DNA of 10,064 bases from an uncultured Rhizobiaceae group bacterium (GTDB lineage: Bacteria; Pseudomonadota; Alphaproteobacteria; Rhizobiales; Rhizobiaceae): the NCBI GenBank assembly GCA_938030645.1, contig CALHHQ010000078.1, positions 1 to 10,064 of the forward strand, read 5' to 3'. The notes under the pieces were generated by a model. It did not search any database, was not told the DNA's origin, and was given only the letters and a program-made list of their open reading frames with translations. Positions 6,236 through 10,064 of the stretch are shown here, piece after piece. The translations under genes were made by a program, and so were the position numbers. Positions within the stretch are counted from its first letter, which is position 1, and every line of letters begins with the position of its first letter.

Positions 6236-7369
6236 TTGCAGAAGATCGCATTGCTTACTCTTGGTCGCTTGCCCAAAGCGCTTGATGTTGCCGTTGCATT
6301 GCATGGGGCTGGCTGGCGGGTGATTATTGCAGAACCGTCGCAATGGCATTTGGCGCGGGTGTCGCGAAGCGTTTCAAAATGCTTTGCCGTGACCTCACCC
6401 AACGACGATCAAGAAGCTTATGTTCAAGACTTACTGAACGTCATTCGCTCAGAGAATGTGTCGCTTGTGGTTCCGATCTCTGAAGAGGCACTGCATGCCA
6501 CTTTGATCGAAGACAAACTGCCTGACGGTGTCGCATTGTTTTCGATGCCCCATGAATCCCTGCGCCTTATGCACGATAAATCGCGTTTTATAAAACTGGC
6601 TGAGAGTTACGATTTGGTCGTTCCACAAACGCATCTGCTGGGCACGAAAGAGGCTGAAGAATTGGCGCAGTCGGAAGACTATGTCATCAAACCCGTGTGC
6701 ACATGTTCAGGGCAGGGACTTCAAATTTGCAAACAGGGAGATACACTGCCCACGGCGTCGGAACTTTCGGCAAGCGTTGTTCAATCGTTTTTGGGTGGCG
6801 CGTTGAAAAGTTCATTTTCCATCGCACATAAAGGACGTGTCATCGGAAGTGTGGTCTATCGCGCAGCCATACTGTCTGGAACGGTTGCTGTGGCGTTTGA
6901 AAAATTAAATGAAGAAGCTGACATTGAAAATTGGATTTCCAGCTTTGTGAAACACTCCAATTATTCAGGGTTTATTTCGTTTGACTTTATAGAAGACCCC
7001 AGCGGTCAACCACGAGCTATAGAATGCAACCCCCGCGCAACGAGTGGCATTCACTTTGTTGAACCAAAAAGCATCGCGAATGCAATTCTAGATCCAGAGC
7101 GTTGTTCTGATTTGGATTTGAAGCCGCACACAATAATGCAGCAATTCTACCCAAGCCTGACCGAAACGCAGGTGGCAGCTTTCAGACGCGACCAGTTCCT
7201 GAAAAAAATACGCATTCTCGCCACCGCAAAAGAAGTGAATTTTGCATGGCGCGACCCCCTACCTTTATGGCTCATGCCCTTCACGTCTTGGAACATCATG
7301 AAACGCGCGTTCCTAAAGGGCGAAAGCTTCGGAGAAGCTTCGACCTATGACATCGCGTGGTTTGAATAG
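6236..7369 (+). CDS. ATP-grasp superfamily ligase, substrate unknown
   Basis: 377-residue protein with the ATP-grasp layout. An N-terminal Rossmann-like preATP domain (KIALLTLGRLPKALDVAVAL, residues 3-22, and VSLVVPISEEAL, 75-86) leads into ATP-binding strands with the probable nucleotide lysine in DYVIKPVCTCSGQG (148-161, Lys152). The metal-binding and catalytic region is SGFISFDFIEDPSGQ (244-258) and AIECNPRATSGIHF (261-274), which gives the Glu-x-Asn-Pro-Arg signature. Such enzymes join a carboxylate to an amine or thiol through an acyl-phosphate, so an amide or peptide ligase is likely; the carboxylate and amine are not identifiable. The C-terminal 75 residues (WRDPLPLWLMPF, then MKRAFLKGE) are not typical of the fold core. 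The start is TTG at 6236, the only start codon after the upstream stop that keeps the first beta strand. The ribosome binding site is weak. It is probably coupled to the membrane protein 12 bases upstream. Confidence 0.87.
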   Translation: MQKIALLTLGRLPKALDVAVALHGAGWRVIIAEPSQWHLARVSRSVSKCFAVTSPNDDQEAYVQDLLNVIRSENVSLVVPISEEALHATLIEDKLPDGVALFSMPHESLRLMHDKSRFIKLAESYDLVVPQTHLLGTKEAEELAQSEDYVIKPVCTCSGQGLQICKQGDTLPTASELSASVVQSFLGGALKSSFSIAHKGRVIGSVVYRAAILSGTVAVAFEKLNEEADIENWISSFVKHSNYSGFISFDFIEDPSGQPRAIECNPRATSGIHFVEPKSIANAILDPERCSDLDLKPHTIMQQFYPSLTETQVAAFRRDQFLKKIRILATAKEVNFAWRDPLPLWLMPFTSWNIMKRAFLKGESFGEASTYDIAWFE

Positions 7370-7452
7370 AAGGGACGATTGCCAGACGTGTTGTGCAAGT
7401 TCGATGTTCGTTATGGCGATTGGTTTTGCCACTCAGATTTGGAATGAGAATC

Positions 7453-7479
7453 TGTTGGTGGATTCGGCAACACTTTTTT
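7453..7479 (+). terminator. Possible weak intrinsic terminator after the ATP-grasp gene
   Basis: TGTTG (7453-7457) pairs with CAACA (7468-7472) across a 10-base loop. C and six T follow (7474-7479). The stem is only five pairs, so this is a tentative call. A competing six-pair hairpin (CAGATT at 7434-7439 with AATCTG at 7449-7454) overlaps its left arm. Nothing else that could end the ATP-grasp transcript is visible in the 203-base gap. Confidence 0.35.
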
Positions 7480-7560
7480 AGCCATAAAACCTCTTTGTGG
7501 CGCCACATTTCGCAAACATTAGCCAACTAAGTATATCTCTGCGTTGAGTCGGACATATTT

Positions 7561-7565
7561 AGGGA
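7561..7565 (+). promoter_or_regulatory. Ribosome binding site supporting a TTG start of the RTX protease
   Basis: AGGGA lies 7 bases before TTG at 7573, an ideal spacing. It supports this TTG as the real start even though no ATG is near. The protein then begins directly with the serralysin-type opening WTSNEYVNALLVGAK. Confidence 0.75.
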
Positions 7566-7572
7566 CAATATT

Positions 7573-10062
7573 TTGGCAAATTGGACAAGCAATGAGTACG
7601 TGAATGCCCTTTTGGTGGGTGCAAAACACCAGAGCAATTTTCTATCTTATAGGTTCGATAACACAGGTTCGGGCGGAGCTTGGAGCACAATCGAGAAAAA
7701 TGCATTCATCGATGCGCTTGACTCGTGGTCTTCGGTTGCCAACCTGACGTTCACTCAGACCACATCATCCAATGCGGACTTAACGGAGTCGCTCTATTTT
7801 TCCTCCCAACAGGGGGACCTAGGTGTCCATGGTTTGATCATCGACTACGACAGCCCCACTATAGTGCAGCACAACGTTAATCTATCTGGGGAATACAACA
7901 CCAATGGATTTGGTTGGGACGATAGTTCCAATGGAGGTTTGAGTGTTGGTGGATTTGGCTACGCAACACTTGTACATGAAATAGGCCACGCTCTTGGTCT
8001 CGATCATTCTCATTCCGATGGATGCTGTTGCAGCCAGTGTGCAGATCCACACGAGTTCCCAGGTGTCTCTAATTCGTCTGATTCAGGGTCAAACCAACTT
8101 AATCAAGACGTTTACACAATCATGTCATATGTGTCTGGCGAAATTTCTCGGCCACTGATTTCTGGCGAAGTTTACAACTACGGGTATATGGCGGGCCCAA
8201 TGGCCTTCGATATTGCAGCCATACAGTATCTCTATGGCGCAAAAGCAAACCAAAACTCTGGTGATGATGTCTACTACCTGCCAACGTCAAATGTGTTTGG
8301 AACTTTCTTTGAAGCGATTTGGGACACTGGCGGCGTCGATACGATTGAATATACCGGGTCAATAGATGCGACGATAGATTTGCGTTCTGCGACGCTTCAA
8401 AATGAAGTCGGTGGCGGCGGTTTCGTAAGTTCAGCCGATGGTATTTATGGCGGCTTCACGATTGCCGCAGACTTTACAAATGCGATTTCAAATTCAGGCG
8501 GTGAGACTGGTGTCATCATCGAGAATGCGACTGGTGGAAGTGGCAATGATGTCCTGACTGGTAACGCTGTTGCCAATGAATTGCGCGGCAATGCTGGCGA
8601 TGATACGATTGATGGCGGCGCAGGTGTTGATACGGCCGTTTATTCGGGCGTTTTTGCCGGTTACACGGTTAGTGCGAATGCGGGTTCAGGCACTGTTTCT
8701 GTGACGGACAATAATGGATCCGATGGAACAGATACATTGTCCAATATTGAATCCCTGACCTTCAGTGATGGGACATACGGTTTGTCTGCGGGGACTGGTG
8801 CTTCGGAATCATTGGTGGGCACGGGTGCTGCTGATATTCTATTTGGGCTTGGTGGGAATGACACTTTTCTCAGCTCTAACGGCGACGATTTCATTTCCGG
8901 CGGTGCTGGCAACGATCTGATGATTGGGGCAGCTGGTGCTGATTTTATTGACGGTGGATCGAACGATGTAATTGGGGCTTCTGCTGTTGAAGGCATTGGC
9001 GATACAGCGTCTTATTCTAACTCGAATGCAGCGGTTGTGGTCAATCTTAATGTAAGCACCGCGAGTGGTGGCCATGCAACGGGCGATATTTTAGTTGATG
9101 TTGAGAATTTGTTTGGCTCTGTTCACGGCGACACTTTGACGGGTGATAGTAACGCCAATGTTCTCAATGGCTTTTCAGGCAGTGATACTTTGAATGGCTT
9201 GAGCGGCAATGATCTTCTGCTTGGTCAGTTGGGTGATGATGTTCTTACTGGTGGGGCAGGTGCTGACTATCTTAATGGCGGCTCTGGCGTTGATGAAGCG
9301 CGTTATCTTGGTTCAACTGTTGGAGTAGATGCTCGTGCTGGAACAATAGGTAGTGGTGGTGATGCGCAGGGCGATTTCTTGTATTCAATTGAGAATATTA
9401 CAGGGTCTGAGCAAGGGGATATTTTGGTGGGGTCGAACCTCACGAACATACTTGTGGGTGGCAGCGGTGACGACGTTTTGAATGGTGCTACGAATGCAGA
9501 CCAGTTGTTTGGTGATGCAGGCGATGACACTTTGATTGGTGGTTTGGGCGGCGATATTATCAATGGTGGCACGAACACTGCTGTTGGAGATACGGCCAGC
9601 TATTTCTCTTCCACCAACGGAGTTCATATAGATCTTCTGGCAGGCACCGCATCTCAGGGGGATGCATCGGGCGACACACTCTTTGGGATTGAAAACCTTG
9701 TGGGCTCCAATGGTGGCAATGACCGTCTGACCGGTGATAATGGGAACAATGTTCTCAATGGATACAATGGTGCAGATTGGCTGACTGGTGGGCAGGGCAA
9801 TGACACGCTGTTTTTGGGCAATGATAGTGCTCAAGATCGGGTGATATTCTCAACGGCTGGATTTGGTGAGGATTCTGTTCGTCAGTTCACCAATGGTACA
9901 GACATTCTAGACCTTCGGGGTTTGAGCCTGAGCTTTTCAGATGTGATTGTGACAGATCAGGGGACCAACACCGTGCTAACGTTTAACGGGCTGGCCGGCG
10001 ATCAAATAACCCTCACAAACTTCGATCACAACCTGATCGATAGCTCAGACTTCTTCTTTTAG
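7573..10062 (+). CDS. Secreted RTX zinc metalloprotease, M10 serralysin-like
   Basis: 829-residue calcium-dependent exoprotease. The catalytic domain (about 1-225) opens with NALLVGAK and LSYRFDN. It carries the zinc-binding helix HEIGHALGLDH (135-145; His135, Glu136, His139, His145) and the Met-turn YTIMSY with Met184. GPMAFDIAAIQYLYGAK (208-224) is the usual junction to the RTX part. A peptidase M10 C-terminal region follows (about 225-320), then RTX nonapeptides of the GGxGxDxUx type (about 320-750), which bind calcium and fold into beta-rolls. The end, LTNFDHNLIDSSDFFF, fits an uncleaved C-terminal signal for a type I (ABC) exporter: an acidic residue before terminal hydrophobics. There is no Sec signal or long propeptide, and no exporter gene is in the window. 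An insert at 146-179 contains CCCSQC (151-156), unusual because RTX proteins rarely contain Cys. The start is TTG with a good ribosome binding site. The product probably degrades extracellular protein for nutrition. Confidence 0.95.
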   Translation: MANWTSNEYVNALLVGAKHQSNFLSYRFDNTGSGGAWSTIEKNAFIDALDSWSSVANLTFTQTTSSNADLTESLYFSSQQGDLGVHGLIIDYDSPTIVQHNVNLSGEYNTNGFGWDDSSNGGLSVGGFGYATLVHEIGHALGLDHSHSDGCCCSQCADPHEFPGVSNSSDSGSNQLNQDVYTIMSYVSGEISRPLISGEVYNYGYMAGPMAFDIAAIQYLYGAKANQNSGDDVYYLPTSNVFGTFFEAIWDTGGVDTIEYTGSIDATIDLRSATLQNEVGGGGFVSSADGIYGGFTIAADFTNAISNSGGETGVIIENATGGSGNDVLTGNAVANELRGNAGDDTIDGGAGVDTAVYSGVFAGYTVSANAGSGTVSVTDNNGSDGTDTLSNIESLTFSDGTYGLSAGTGASESLVGTGAADILFGLGGNDTFLSSNGDDFISGGAGNDLMIGAAGADFIDGGSNDVIGASAVEGIGDTASYSNSNAAVVVNLNVSTASGGHATGDILVDVENLFGSVHGDTLTGDSNANVLNGFSGSDTLNGLSGNDLLLGQLGDDVLTGGAGADYLNGGSGVDEARYLGSTVGVDARAGTIGSGGDAQGDFLYSIENITGSEQGDILVGSNLTNILVGGSGDDVLNGATNADQLFGDAGDDTLIGGLGGDIINGGTNTAVGDTASYFSSTNGVHIDLLAGTASQGDASGDTLFGIENLVGSNGGNDRLTGDNGNNVLNGYNGADWLTGGQGNDTLFLGNDSAQDRVIFSTAGFGEDSVRQFTNGTDILDLRGLSLSFSDVIVTDQGTNTVLTFNGLAGDQITLTNFDHNLIDSSDFFF
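8530..9822 (+). repeat. RTX nonapeptide repeat region within the protease gene
   Basis: Encodes about residues 320-750, rich in Gly, Asp and Asn, with many GGxGxDxUx units such as GGSGNDVLTG, GNAGDDTIDG, GGAGNDLMIG, GGSGDDVLNG and GGQGNDTLFL. Each pair of turns makes calcium sites of a parallel beta-roll. The units come in clusters separated by non-RTX segments beginning with D-T-A-x-Y-like strands. Confidence 0.9.
9001..9815 (+). repeat. Three tandem ~98-residue modules inside the RTX region
   Basis: Residues 477-573, 574-672 and 673-748 start with DTASYSNS, DEARYLGS and DTASYFSS. Each then runs through a short beta segment, a G-D-x-x-G-D step (HATGDILVDVENLFGS, DAQGDFLYSIENITGS, DASGDTLFGIENLVGS) and a cluster of nonapeptides. 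The third is shortened where it meets the secretion signal. A more distant fourth unit precedes them (DTAVYSGV at 353, TDTLSNIESLTF at 386-397). DNA identity between modules is low, pointing to an old duplication. Confidence 0.8.
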
Positions 10063-10064
10063 GG

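Noticed and set aside
9303..9834. Minus-strand frames opposite the RTX repeats
   Set aside because: The Gly/Asp-rich repeat codons create Pro/Ser/Ala-rich antisense frames without stops; no independent coding evidence.

Overview
The window comes from an alphaproteobacterium that makes bacteriochlorophyll. It is probably a marine aerobic anoxygenic phototroph of the Rhodobacterales/Hyphomicrobiales type. The evidence is a bchG - PucC-like - bchP block in the purple-bacterial order, a Rhodobacter-type cytochrome c2 gene just after it, a PpsR/CrtJ-type palindrome nearby, and a large RTX serralysin-like protease of a kind common in marine alphaproteobacteria. The species cannot be named from this sequence.

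Positions 1-3336 (+) are the end of a photosynthesis gene cluster. They hold the 3' part of bchG (cut by the window edge), a PucC/LhaA-family membrane protein overlapping it by 4 bases, bchP, and a small membrane protein of unknown function. The tight packing suggests one operon for the last steps of bacteriochlorophyll a synthesis: phytyl-tail attachment and tail reduction, with a likely pigment or light-harvesting assembly factor. Cytochrome c2 (3452-3883, +) follows after a 115-base gap and ends in a strong intrinsic terminator, which also separates it from the convergent P450 gene.

Positions 3938-5332 (-) encode a complete cytochrome P450. The 144-base divergent gap behind it contains TGTC-N10-GACA, the consensus form of a PpsR/CrtJ operator, overlapping a TTGACA on the P450 strand. 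This suggests the P450 belongs to the light/oxygen-controlled photosynthesis regulon and may modify a pigment or lipid.

Positions 5477-7369 (+) hold a close pair: a polytopic membrane protein (DUF2306-like) and an ATP-grasp ligase of unknown substrate, 12 bases apart. Positions 7573-10062 (+) encode an 829-residue M10 (serralysin-type) zinc protease with a long RTX beta-roll region and a C-terminal type I secretion signal. It carries an unusual CCCSQC cluster next to the zinc site. No type I transporter genes are in the window.

No tRNA, rRNA, CRISPR array, insertion sequence or integration site was seen, and no gene-free stretch is longer than about 200 bases. No clear new system was found. 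The best leads are the P450 with its PpsR-like site, the membrane protein/ATP-grasp pair and the Cys cluster in the protease.
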